From assembly GCA_031549565.1 (NCBI GenBank), contig JAVBPO010000065.1, positions 1-64,000 of the forward strand: 64,000 nt of DNA, in the 5' to 3' direction. Each line of letters starts with the position of its first letter. Within the stretch, counting starts at the first letter, position 1. The notes beneath the pieces were generated by a model. That model did not search any database. It saw nothing but the letters and a program-made list of their open reading frames with translations, and was not told where the DNA came from. Below, piece by piece: positions 18,570-25,889 of this stretch. The translations under genes were made by a program, and so were the position numbers. Origin of the DNA: JAVBSX01 sp031549565 (GTDB lineage: Bacteria > Planctomycetota > Planctomycetia > Pirellulales > Thermoguttaceae).

Positions 18570-18882
18570 GGTATATTGAGGAATCTGGGTCTGTTAGGCG
18601 AGAGTCGGTCGCTTGCGACGCCGCTACTTTTCACATTCTTTGGAAATTATAGGAAACTCCACCCACAGTATCAAGACGCCGGTAAAAAACGGATGCGAAG
18701 CGGTTGCAGTAAAACTTTGTGGGCGGTTAAACCGCACTCTTCCAGTAGGCTTTCCACGGGTCGCCTGACGCCGATCCGACGATGCTTCGGCTTTTGGGTA
18801 TCCTTTACATCCATGGGTTTCGGGGTACATTGAGCGCTTCCTGTAGAGTCCGATTGATAGGTTTCGAATTCGAGAGTTTCCG
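18570..18882. other. Intergenic region ending in duplicated leader sequence
   Basis: The first 220 bases show nothing recognisable. From about 18792 the sequence matches the leader of the intact KAS III gene (21472 onward), so the duplication includes some 90 bases upstream of the start codon. Confidence 0.55.
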
Positions 18883-19140
18883 GTGAAGTTAGCCCAGATT
18901 TGCGATCTTTCCTACTACCTCCCCGAGACGAAGCTGAGCAACGATGAGCTGTTGCACGAGTTCTCCGGGTGGACCCGGGCGAAAGTCCTTCAGAAACTCG
19001 GAATCGACGAGCGACCGATCGCCGCGTCCGGGGAAACGGCTGTCGATATGGGGTTGATCGCCGGGCAAAGACTCTTCGAGCAAGGGAAGTGCAGCCCCGA
19101 GGAAATCGATTTTCTTCTCTTTTGCACGCAGTCGCCCGAC
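18792..19140 (+). repeat. Duplicated segment: KAS III leader and 5' end (copy A)
   Basis: About 350 bases aligning with 21472-21822 with only scattered differences. It covers the upstream leader and the first 86 codons of the KAS III gene. The match ends abruptly inside codon context CAGTCGCC. Confidence 0.9.
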
Positions 19141-19194
19141 CGCGCTTTGATTTTGCGGCATTTCTCCCGCCCCCTTTTTTTCTCGACCTGATGG
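18883..19194 (+). pseudogene. Truncated 3-oxoacyl-ACP synthase III copy
   Basis: A GTG start with MKLAQICDLSYYLPETKLSN identical to the intact gene at 21565, continuing to CTQSPD (residue 86), then an unrelated tail of about 17 residues and a stop at 19192. The catalytic Cys, His and Asn are all missing, so it cannot be an active synthase. Just downstream (19188-19249) is a 62-bp copy of the 3' end of the gene at 19775. The remnant therefore joins the front of one neighbour to the back of another. Confidence 0.85.
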
Positions 19195-19249
19195 TCCTCG
19201 TCGCACTCTGGAAAATGGCCGCGAAACGCAAGGAGTCGAAAAGACCGTG
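19188..19249 (+). repeat. Duplicated 3' end of the 19775 gene
   Basis: 62 bases matching 20786-20847 (encoding LMVLVALWKM and the KRKES tail, up to the stop) with a handful of substitutions. In this copy the reading frame has no start and no upstream body. Confidence 0.88.
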
Positions 19250-19311
19250 AGAGCCGGATTTCAAAAACGCAAATTTTTTCCAAAAAACCATCGAATTTTC
19301 TCGAAAACAGA

Positions 19312-19343
19312 TTGACATTTCCGGGGGGGGGGTATTCTATTAT
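19312..19343 (+). promoter_or_regulatory. Putative promoter with a 10-G homopolymer in the spacer
   Basis: TTGACA at 19312-19317, then TTTCC, ten consecutive G (19323-19332), then TATTCTATTATTA. With TATTCT (19333-19338) as -10 the spacer is 15 bp; two more G would give the optimal 17. The element is about 55 bases upstream of the Cys-rich gene. A slippage-prone G tract between -35 and -10 is the classical layout of a phase-variable promoter. Confidence 0.6.
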
Positions 19344-19396
19344 TAGTGTTTCGATATTTTTGTGGAGCCGTTTTCAAATTCAAAAGGAGAAATACC

Positions 19397-19732
19397 ATGA
19401 AAAATAATGTACCGTTTGGTCAAGTGAGGAAATTCGTTTTGGCGTGTTTCGCTGTCGTCGCCTTATCCGCCGCGACGGAATATGTCTTGGCCCGCTGCGA
19501 TTCCGAGTGTAAGGGAGTGATGAAGGTCGGAAGCACCTTGTGTGGAGATACGAGTTGGAGTAAGCAGTACAGCAAATGCTTGTCACTTACCGGCACAGGA
19601 GGAAATTGCGATAAAAGTAGTAGTGCCAGCTCGGAAGTGGATTGCAAAGATTGTGTTTGCGCACCAACTGGAAAAGCATTGAAGGATCGAAAAGATGGTG
19701 ATAGCTGTTTTTGTAAAACCAAAGGCTACTGA
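19397..19732 (+). CDS. Small secreted cysteine-rich protein
   Basis: 111 residues with an excellent AAGGAG (19385-19390) 6 bases before the ATG. Residues 1-33 form a Sec signal peptide ending ...YVLA-RC. The mature part of about 78 residues holds ten Cys (34, 38, 49, 61, 71, 83, 86, 88, 104, 106), including CDSEC, CKDCVC and CFC, which suggests a disulfide-stabilised extracellular domain. I do not recognise the family. It is followed after 42 bases by a membrane-anchored secreted protein and a DUF1573 protein in the same direction, so it may belong to a cell-surface operon. Its promoter contains a G10 tract. Confidence 0.75.
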   Translation: MKNNVPFGQVRKFVLACFAVVALSAATEYVLARCDSECKGVMKVGSTLCGDTSWSKQYSKCLSLTGTGGNCDKSSSASSEVDCKDCVCAPTGKALKDRKDGDSCFCKTKGY

Positions 19733-19774
19733 GCGAACAGAAAAACGTTGTGATATTTTGCCACAAAAGATAAA

Positions 19775-20848
19775 ATGCGTCGAGTCATTGCCTTGTTGCT
19801 ACTTCTGTTATGTTGTTTGTTCAACGCTCCTTTTGTTCTTTCCTCTGAAATGCGCGATATTTCTCCCGACAATTATCGAGAAATTCTTCCAGAACGTTGG
19901 TTGACATATCTTCATGCAATAGGAAATATAGAAGGAAAAATAACATATCGTTACTCACGAAACGGGCAAGATGATGGTAATTTCATGAACGAATTCATCT
20001 GTAACTACCCGTTTAAAGCAGACATTCGCGGTACGATTGCAGGCGGTGCGAACGCAGTTTCTGTAGATGGCAAAGATTATCGGTTCATTTTGGAGCGGAA
20101 GGAGCCTACGGACGCTTGGATGATTGAACGAATTTCCATGGACACGCAACCGCTACCGACCTTGGAATCGTGGAATTTTCCCGAACATTTTCCCCTCGAC
20201 AACGGCAAGAAAGAACCCGTCGGCTACAACATATTCAACACGCTCGGTGTCGGTTTGTTTGCTTATCAATCCCTACCAAATCTGCCCGATATTTTTCAAA
20301 ACGAGCATTTCAAGGTCAACAAGGTCGAGTGGGTGGAAGACGAGGGAAAAAAGAGGTTGTTTCTCGATTTCGACTATACCTATGAGGATTTTCCACGGCA
20401 CCTCAACATTGATCGAAAGAGTCGTCCTCATCTGAAACCTTTTTCCTTGCAAGGGCAAGTTTATCTTGAAACCGATTATTTTTTGATCGCAAAAGGGACG
20501 TTTCACCGTGTGTTTTTCGACGATTGCCATTCGACGGTTGAATGCGAATACGATTGTGATACCTATCACGTTCCGTTGCCGAAAAAATACAATCTTGTGA
20601 CTCACTATGATTTCAAGGACGACAACATGAAAGGCGTTTTGGAGACGTATATCGATTTCGATCTTCGTGAAACGAATCCGAAGGATCCGAAGCGTTTCAC
20701 GCTTTCGGCGTTCGGGCTTCCGGAGCCGGACTTCGGGCCTCGCCGCATGAGTCTGTTCCGAATCGCTATGATGGCGTTCGGCGGTCTGATGGTCCTCGTC
20801 GCACTCTGGAAAATGGTCGCGAAACGTAAGGAGTCGAAAATATCGTGA
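19775..20848 (+). CDS. Unrecognised exported protein with C-terminal membrane anchor
   Basis: 357 residues. A signal peptide (residues 1-23, leucine-rich) is followed by a 300-residue extracytoplasmic region with alternating strands and many aromatic residues, and a C-terminal membrane helix (about 329-345, MMAFGGLMVLVALWKM) with a basic KRKES tail. No catalytic motif was recognised; segments such as YLETDYFLIAKGTFHRVFF hint at a beta-sheet-rich lipoprotein-carrier-like fold, but this is speculation. The next gene starts with a GTG that overlaps this stop (GTGA), so both are translationally coupled. The 3' end has a partial duplicate at 19188. Confidence 0.7.
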   Translation: MRRVIALLLLLLCCLFNAPFVLSSEMRDISPDNYREILPERWLTYLHAIGNIEGKITYRYSRNGQDDGNFMNEFICNYPFKADIRGTIAGGANAVSVDGKDYRFILERKEPTDAWMIERISMDTQPLPTLESWNFPEHFPLDNGKKEPVGYNIFNTLGVGLFAYQSLPNLPDIFQNEHFKVNKVEWVEDEGKKRLFLDFDYTYEDFPRHLNIDRKSRPHLKPFSLQGQVYLETDYFLIAKGTFHRVFFDDCHSTVECEYDCDTYHVPLPKKYNLVTHYDFKDDNMKGVLETYIDFDLRETNPKDPKRFTLSAFGLPEPDFGPRRMSLFRIAMMAFGGLMVLVALWKMVAKRKESKIS

Positions 20849-21366
20849 GAAAGTTTTTTCGCATGACGCTCCTCCTGTTTTTCTTGGGATCTTTCCTTGT
20901 TTTCACGGCTCTTGGCGTCGGTACCTGGCGGTTTGGCGGACTCGGGGCGCTGTCGGCCTATTTGAAAGGGGAGGCGGTTTACCTCGCCCCGAAAGCGTTG
21001 GACATCGGATCCCACGAAGCGGGAACGAAAACCGTTGCAGTGTTCAAAATGACCAACCTGACACCAAAGGAAATCAGTGTCGTCGGCGAACGGTCCAGTT
21101 GCAGTTGTGCGTTTTCCGAGAAAATCCCGATTTCCGTTTCGCCCGGCAAAACAACCGAAGTTCGCATCGGCGTCCGGCTTCCCGAACATGCGTCGACGTA
21201 CGACCAAACTGTAACGCTCATGATCGCGGAGCCGACACGTTTAGCCATGCATCCGGTCCGAATTACGGCAACCGTCTTGAATTCGGACTCCGTACCGGTT
21301 CCAACGGCGTCACTCGAGGGGGAGGCGAGCGAAGTTTTCGCCGATGAATTGATTCCTACGCCTTGA
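20845..21366 (+). CDS. Membrane-anchored DUF1573 protein
   Basis: 173 residues; GTG start overlapping the preceding stop by 4 bases. An N-terminal membrane helix (about 7-27) anchors a single Ig-like DUF1573 domain. The family hallmark is seen in VFKMTNLTPKEISVVGERSSCSCAF followed by SVSPGKTTEVRI. DUF1573 domains are widespread in planctomycetes and Bacteroidetes as extracytoplasmic beta-sandwiches of unknown role. Co-transcription with the two preceding exported proteins suggests a surface-associated function. Confidence 0.8.
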   Translation: MRKFFRMTLLLFFLGSFLVFTALGVGTWRFGGLGALSAYLKGEAVYLAPKALDIGSHEAGTKTVAVFKMTNLTPKEISVVGERSSCSCAFSEKIPISVSPGKTTEVRIGVRLPEHASTYDQTVTLMIAEPTRLAMHPVRITATVLNSDSVPVPTASLEGEASEVFADELIPTP

Positions 21367-21471
21367 CGGTTTCCTTGTGGCCGAGCCGGACACGAACTCA
21401 AGGCTTTCGCCGAAAGTAAGTAATCGGAGCAATCAGAAGGACGGGTTTTTCATTGAAAAAGAGGAGTCTCG

Positions 21472-21822
21472 CCTTTCGGGTATCCTTTACAACCATGGGG
21501 TTCGGGGTACATTGGGCGCTTCCTGTAAAGTCTGATTGATAGGTATCGAATTCGAGAGTTACCGGTGAAGTTAGCCCAGATTTGCGATCTTTCCTACTAT
21601 CTTCCCGAGACGAAGCTGAGCAACGAGGAATTGTTGCACGAGTTCTCCGGGTGGACCCGGGCGAAAGTCCTTCAGAAACTCGGAATCGACGAACGACCGA
21701 TCGCCGCGCCCGAGGAAACGGCGGTCGATATGGGGTTGATCGCCGGGCAAAGACTCTTCGAGCAAGGGAAGTGCAGCCCCGAGGAAATCGATTTCCTCCT
21801 CTTTTGTACGCAGTCGCCGGAC
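21472..21822 (+). repeat. KAS III leader and 5' end (copy B, intact gene)
   Basis: The partner of the duplicated segment at 18792-19140. It starts at about GCCTTTCGGGTATCC and ends at CAGTCGCCGGAC within the intact KAS III coding sequence. Confidence 0.9.
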
Positions 21823-22593
21823 TACTTCCTGCCGACTTCCGCGTGTCTGTTGCAGGATAAGCTCGGTTTACCACAAACCTGCGGCGCTCTCGATTTCAAC
21901 CTCGGTTGCAGCGGGTATGTCTACGGACTCGCGTTGTGTAAAGGGTTGGTCGAAGCCGGAATGTGTCGAAACGTGCTTTTTATCACTTCGGAAACGTACT
22001 CGAAATACATCAACAAGCAAGATCGGGTCAACCGTCCGCTTTTCGGCGACGGAGCGAGCGCGACGCTGATTCGTGCGGTCGAAACGGATTCGCTCGAGCC
22101 GCTGATCGGTCCGTTCGTGTTCGGAACCGACGGCAGCGGCGCCGATCTGTTGATCGTCCCCGCCGGCGGACATCGTTTGCCGCGTAATGAAGAAACCGCG
22201 GTCGAAAAGCCGGACGGGCAGGGAAATTTACGCTCGCTTGAGCAGCTTTACATGCACGGGTCGAAGATTTTCACCTTCGCGTTGGAAAACGTTCCGACTT
22301 TGGTCGACGAGCTGTTCACACGGAGCGGAAAAACCCGGGAACAGATCGACTGTTACGTCTTTCACCAAGCGAACCGATTCATGCTGGAACGATTACGGCA
22401 ACAGTGCGACTTAGACCCCAACCGCTATTTCAACGATGTCCAAACGCGGGGCAACACGGTTTCCAGCAGCATACCGATCGCAATGATCGACGCGCAAAAC
22501 GCGGGAATGCTCCAGCCGGGCCATACGGCGATGCTGGTCGGCTTCGGCGTCGGACTCTCTTGGGCGGCGGCTTTGGTCCGTATGCCGGGATGA
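21565..22593 (+). CDS. 3-oxoacyl-ACP synthase III-like (KAS III) enzyme
   Basis: 342 residues with the complete thiolase-fold triad: Cys115 in FNLGCSGYVYGLAL, His in YVFHQANRFMLE and Asn in RGNTVSSSIP. It condenses an acyl-CoA starter with malonyl-ACP or performs a related acyl transfer. GTG start at 21565, supported by the position of the domain. It overlaps the C39-like peptidase gene by 4 bases (ATGA), a coupling unlike the normal fatty-acid cluster (no plsX, fabD or acpP nearby), so it may serve a specialised pathway rather than housekeeping lipid synthesis. The gene's 5' end has been duplicated upstream. Confidence 0.88.
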   Translation: MKLAQICDLSYYLPETKLSNEELLHEFSGWTRAKVLQKLGIDERPIAAPEETAVDMGLIAGQRLFEQGKCSPEEIDFLLFCTQSPDYFLPTSACLLQDKLGLPQTCGALDFNLGCSGYVYGLALCKGLVEAGMCRNVLFITSETYSKYINKQDRVNRPLFGDGASATLIRAVETDSLEPLIGPFVFGTDGSGADLLIVPAGGHRLPRNEETAVEKPDGQGNLRSLEQLYMHGSKIFTFALENVPTLVDELFTRSGKTREQIDCYVFHQANRFMLERLRQQCDLDPNRYFNDVQTRGNTVSSSIPIAMIDAQNAGMLQPGHTAMLVGFGVGLSWAAALVRMPG

Positions 22594-23210
22594 GCGAACA
22601 TCATTCATTCGAGCGGCAAATTCCCTCGAAGACGGAGCGGCATTGCGGTGCAGCCGCGCTGTGCATGGTGCTTCGGGATTTCGGAATAGAGATTTCCCAG
22701 GCGCAAATTTGGGATGAAATCAAGACGCCGGTTTCAAAATCCCAGCCGAACGAATTCCGAATCGAGACGTTCCGTTTAGCATCGTTTGCCCGCAGCTTGG
22801 GAATTCACGCGATCCTCGGTCGGCTTCGGGATCCGTTCGCGTTTTTCGGGAACTGTCAGCGACCGGGCCCACCGGGATATCGGTTTCTACTCAATCACCG
22901 TATCCGATCCGATTCGCCGTTGGGGCATTTCACGGTTTTCGTGGGAATGAATTCCGAAGGGGACGTCCTACTTCATGATCCGCAAACGGGGCCGAACCGA
23001 ATCATTTCCCGGCAAGAGTTGGAAACGCTTTGGAAGCCGTTCGGACCAAGCTGCGAAATTAGCGGCAACGTCGGCATTCTCTTTTACCGAGAGGACGCGA
23101 ACGGATGGTCCGACCCGATCCATTGGTCGACAATCTTTGTCCCGAAAGAAGCATCTGGCTCGGATTTGTCCCATTCTCCATCGATGCCGTCAACCACTTC
23201 TCATGCTTGA
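22590..23210 (+). CDS. C39-like papain-fold cysteine peptidase domain protein
   Basis: 206 residues, no signal peptide or membrane helix. The catalytic Cys region is ERHCGAAALCMVLRDFGI (C19), preceded by a polar stretch where C39 enzymes have Gln. The His is in PLGHFTVFVGM and the Asp/Asn in DVLLHDPQTG, so the C39 triad order is kept. C39 peptidases usually remove double-glycine leaders and are fused to ABC transporters; this is a stand-alone domain. Translational coupling to a KAS III enzyme is unusual and suggests a joint biosynthetic or processing step, which is inference. Confidence 0.72.
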   Translation: MSEHHSFERQIPSKTERHCGAAALCMVLRDFGIEISQAQIWDEIKTPVSKSQPNEFRIETFRLASFARSLGIHAILGRLRDPFAFFGNCQRPGPPGYRFLLNHRIRSDSPLGHFTVFVGMNSEGDVLLHDPQTGPNRIISRQELETLWKPFGPSCEISGNVGILFYREDANGWSDPIHWSTIFVPKEASGSDLSHSPSMPSTTSHA

Positions 23211-23271
23211 CGAGCACGGATTGTTCGGTACAAAAGTATTTTTACGCTCCCCGCTAATTGACGAGAAAGTT

Positions 23272-25257
23272 ATGGACTTTTTTCAGCATCAGGACAACGC
23301 CCGGCGTCGGACGAAAACATTGGTCTTCTACTACATTCTGGCCCTGTTGGCCTTGACGCTCGCGCTTTACGCCTTGGTCGTGTTCATCGTCGTTCTTGCC
23401 CGACCGGATGGGTATGACACCTATCTTGAGCGGATGAATTATTGCGATCCGGTTCTCTTCGTCCTCACGGCGTGCGGCGTCGGACTGCTCGTCGGCGGAG
23501 CGAGTTTCTTCAAATCGATCGAACTGGCCGGCGGTGGTGGGGACGCTGTCGCGCAACAACTTGGAGGTCGCAAGGTCTCCTCTTCGACGACCGATTTTAC
23601 GGAGCGGCGATTGCTCAACGTCGTTGAAGAACTCGCGATCGCGGCGGGAATTAATGTTCCGAATGTTTATATCCTCGATCACGAAGAAAGCATCAACGCG
23701 TTCGCCGCCGGTTTCTCTCCCAACCACGCCGCGCTCGGTATCACCCGGGGCACGCTCAACTACCTGACCCGCGACGAACTGCAAGGGGTGATCGGGCACG
23801 AGTTCAGTCACATTCTCAACGGCGATATGCGGATCAATATTCGATTGATCAGTATTCTTTTCGGCTTGAATCTGCTCGTAATCATCGGTTCGATCCTCAT
23901 GCGGATCATGTGGTACGCCAACGTCGGAAGTCGATCGAGCCGGGACGACAACAAAGGCGGCGCCGGAATCGCGGCGGTCGCTTCGCTTCTCGGGATCGGT
24001 TTGTGTATCATCGGCGCGGTAGGCATGTTTTTCAGCCAACTGATCCAGGCGGCGATTTCACGGCAGCGTGAATACCTCGCAGACGCTTCCGCCGTCCAGT
24101 TCACTCGCAATCCAGGCGGCATCGCCGGAGCCCTGAAAAAGATCGGTTGTCGTCGAGTCAGTTCGGCGATTCAGAATCCGAATTCCGGCGAAGCGTCCCA
24201 CATGTTCATCGCGAACATCGGTGGTGTCAGTTCGTTCGCCGAACTGCTCGCGACGCATCCGCCGCTGGCCGACCGGATTCGCGCGATCGACCCGTCGTTT
24301 AACGGACAGTTTCCGGAAGTGATTTACCCGGTTCAACTGAATGCCGACGACCTGAAGCGTCATACCCTGCCGCCGATCCAAGCGGGAACCGCTGCGGCGT
24401 CCACTCCGACTCCCGCTGCGGCGTCACCGAAACCGCAAGACCTCAATCCGCTCGGCATGCTCGAACGGATCGGGCAGCTTGACGCCAAACAGATCGCCGT
24501 AGCGTCCGCGCTGCTGGAAGAAATGCCGGCGGAAGTTCAGAGCAACACCCGGGAACCGTTCGGGGCCAGAGCGGTGTTATTCGCGACATTAATGTCGACG
24601 GATCCCAAAGTTCGCGAAAGCCAATGGACGATGCTCCGGCAAGGCGTCGAACCGCAATGTGTGGAACTCGTCCGAACCCTGCTCGACCGCTTGGCGAACA
24701 CGTCGGTCGAATCGAAAATCCCGCTGGTCCAACAGGCCCTTCCGGCGCTAAGGCAACTGAGTCCGAACCAATATCGTACATTCCGGCAGGTCGTCGAAAA
24801 ACTGGTCGCCGCCGACGGACAGATCGATTTGTTCGAATACACGCTCCGCGGTTTACTCCTGAACGACCTGGACGTTCACTTCGGTTTGATACCGCCGAAT
24901 CCGCCGAAGCTGTCAAGCGTTCAGGCCGCGACGCCGGCGGTGATCGCGATTCTCTCGAACCTCGCCTATTCCGGCGGATCGGATAAAACGGAAATCGAAA
25001 AAGCGTTCAAGGCCGGTTTGACCGAATTCGGGATCAGCGGATTTCTTCAGCCGGGCGATTCGTGTACGTTCGTCGGTTTCGACGCCGCTTTGAAAAAGCT
25101 TTCGCAATTCACGCCGGAGATCAAGAAGAAATCAATCGCGTCGTTTATGGCGTGCATCTCGGCGGACAACGTGATCACGCCTCGGGAAGGGGAACTGCTC
25201 CGCGCGATCTGTGCCATGCTCGGTTGCCCCATGCCGGTGTTTCAGCACACAAGTTAG
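23272..25257 (+). CDS. M48 family membrane zinc metallopeptidase (HtpX-like), paralogue 1
   Basis: 661 residues. The N-terminus MDFFQHQDNARRRT precedes two membrane helices (about 17-42 and 60-82). The zinc motif is GVIGHEFSHILNGD (HEFSH 176-180), followed by two more helices (about 200 and 245) and ISRQREYLADASAVQFTRNP, which supplies the third ligand (Glu). About 330 residues follow the peptidase domain, ending in a conserved FMACISADNVITPREGELL region; this extension is shared with the paralogue at 42164. Family members degrade or process membrane proteins. The start at 23272 is chosen by alignment of MDFF.HQ with the paralogue. Confidence 0.88.
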   Translation: MDFFQHQDNARRRTKTLVFYYILALLALTLALYALVVFIVVLARPDGYDTYLERMNYCDPVLFVLTACGVGLLVGGASFFKSIELAGGGGDAVAQQLGGRKVSSSTTDFTERRLLNVVEELAIAAGINVPNVYILDHEESINAFAAGFSPNHAALGITRGTLNYLTRDELQGVIGHEFSHILNGDMRINIRLISILFGLNLLVIIGSILMRIMWYANVGSRSSRDDNKGGAGIAAVASLLGIGLCIIGAVGMFFSQLIQAAISRQREYLADASAVQFTRNPGGIAGALKKIGCRRVSSAIQNPNSGEASHMFIANIGGVSSFAELLATHPPLADRIRAIDPSFNGQFPEVIYPVQLNADDLKRHTLPPIQAGTAAASTPTPAAASPKPQDLNPLGMLERIGQLDAKQIAVASALLEEMPAEVQSNTREPFGARAVLFATLMSTDPKVRESQWTMLRQGVEPQCVELVRTLLDRLANTSVESKIPLVQQALPALRQLSPNQYRTFRQVVEKLVAADGQIDLFEYTLRGLLLNDLDVHFGLIPPNPPKLSSVQAATPAVIAILSNLAYSGGSDKTEIEKAFKAGLTEFGISGFLQPGDSCTFVGFDAALKKLSQFTPEIKKKSIASFMACISADNVITPREGELLRAICAMLGCPMPVFQHTS

Positions 25258-25261
25258 CCCC

Positions 25262-25309
25262 GTCGCCTGCGACGGGCAGCACACTGGTCGCCTGCGACGG
25301 GCGGCACAC
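25262..25309. repeat. Two tandem 25-bp GTCGCCTGCGACGGGC units
   Basis: GTCGCCTGCGACGGGCAGCACACTG is followed at once by GTCGCCTGCGACGGGCGGCACACT. Each unit has the small palindrome GTCGCCTGCGAC. It lies between the M48 stop and the blaI promoter. Confidence 0.75.
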
Positions 25310-25376
25310 TCGCAATTTTCCGAAAGCGACAACCCCGGTCTCGGATGGGCTCTGAGCTGATACGCATTACCGGCCT

Positions 25377-25405
25377 CTTATTTCTTATTTCTTATTTCTT
25401 ATTTC
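25377..25405. repeat. 7-bp-unit array (TTATTTC)4
   Basis: Four perfect heptamers of TTATTTC just upstream of the second blaI promoter. Same unit, in the complementary orientation, lies at 36440-36464 and again at 36532-36552. Confidence 0.85.
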
Positions 25406-25425
25406 GCATTCTTCTCCTTTCTCTC

Positions 25426-25454
25426 TTGACAGCGATTCTACTGAGTAGTATACT
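25426..25454 (+). promoter_or_regulatory. Promoter of the second blaI-blaR-like pair
   Basis: TTGACA (25426-25431), a 17-bp spacer, and TATACT (25449-25454), 43 bases upstream of the repressor ATG. It is overlapped by the operator dyad at 25434-25482. Confidence 0.85.
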
Positions 25455-25482
25455 GCGATCAGTATTACTACCCAGTAGAATC
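25434..25482. promoter_or_regulatory. BlaI-type operator: long dyad overlapping the promoter
   Basis: The arm GATTCTACTGAGTAGTATAC and its near-perfect complement (ending CAGTAGAATC) surround a CGAT centre. Each arm itself contains a small dyad, CTACTGAGTAG and CTACCCAGTAG, a layout expected for two repressor dimers. It covers the spacer, the -10 box and the transcription start region, so bound repressor would block initiation. Confidence 0.8.
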
Positions 25483-25496
25483 CTTGGGAGAAAATC

Positions 25497-25889
25497 ATGG
25501 CGAAAAAATTGAATGAAAGAAAACTCAAACTCGCTCCGGGTGAAATGGAAATCCTGGAGCTGCTCTGGTCGCAAGGGCCGGTCAATCTCGGGCAAACGGT
25601 CCAGTGGTTCCGGGATCGCGGTCGCAATCTCGCCTTAACGACGGTGCATACGCGGTTGAACCGGCTCGTCGGTAAGGGGCTCGTGCGGCGAGTCACGGAA
25701 AACCCGGCGACTTACGAAGCCGCGATCGAACGCAGCCGCGTTTCCGGACGTTATTTCGAGCTCTTTGAAGAGCTTTGTGGCCAAAATCTCGTGCCGCTCA
25801 TGTCGCATTTGGCGGAAAAACGGGATTTCTCGAAAGAGGAACTCGCGTTTCTGGAACAACTCGTCGCGCAAAAGAAAGGAGCGAAATAA
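25497..25889 (+). CDS. BlaI/MecI-family transcriptional repressor (second)
   Basis: 130 residues. Winged-helix features: KLAPGEMEILELLWSQGPVN, recognition region LALTTVHTRLNRLVGKGLVRR, wing VTENPATYEAAI, and a dimerisation C-terminus with FSKEELAFLEQLVAQKK. Strong GGGAG 7 bases before the ATG. Its stop and the start of the M56 gene share one base (TAATG), so the two are translationally coupled. The operator at 25434-25482 indicates tight autoregulation. It is only moderately similar to the repressor at 291, so the two switches probably have separate operators. Confidence 0.93.
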   Translation: MAKKLNERKLKLAPGEMEILELLWSQGPVNLGQTVQWFRDRGRNLALTTVHTRLNRLVGKGLVRRVTENPATYEAAIERSRVSGRYFELFEELCGQNLVPLMSHLAEKRDFSKEELAFLEQLVAQKKGAK

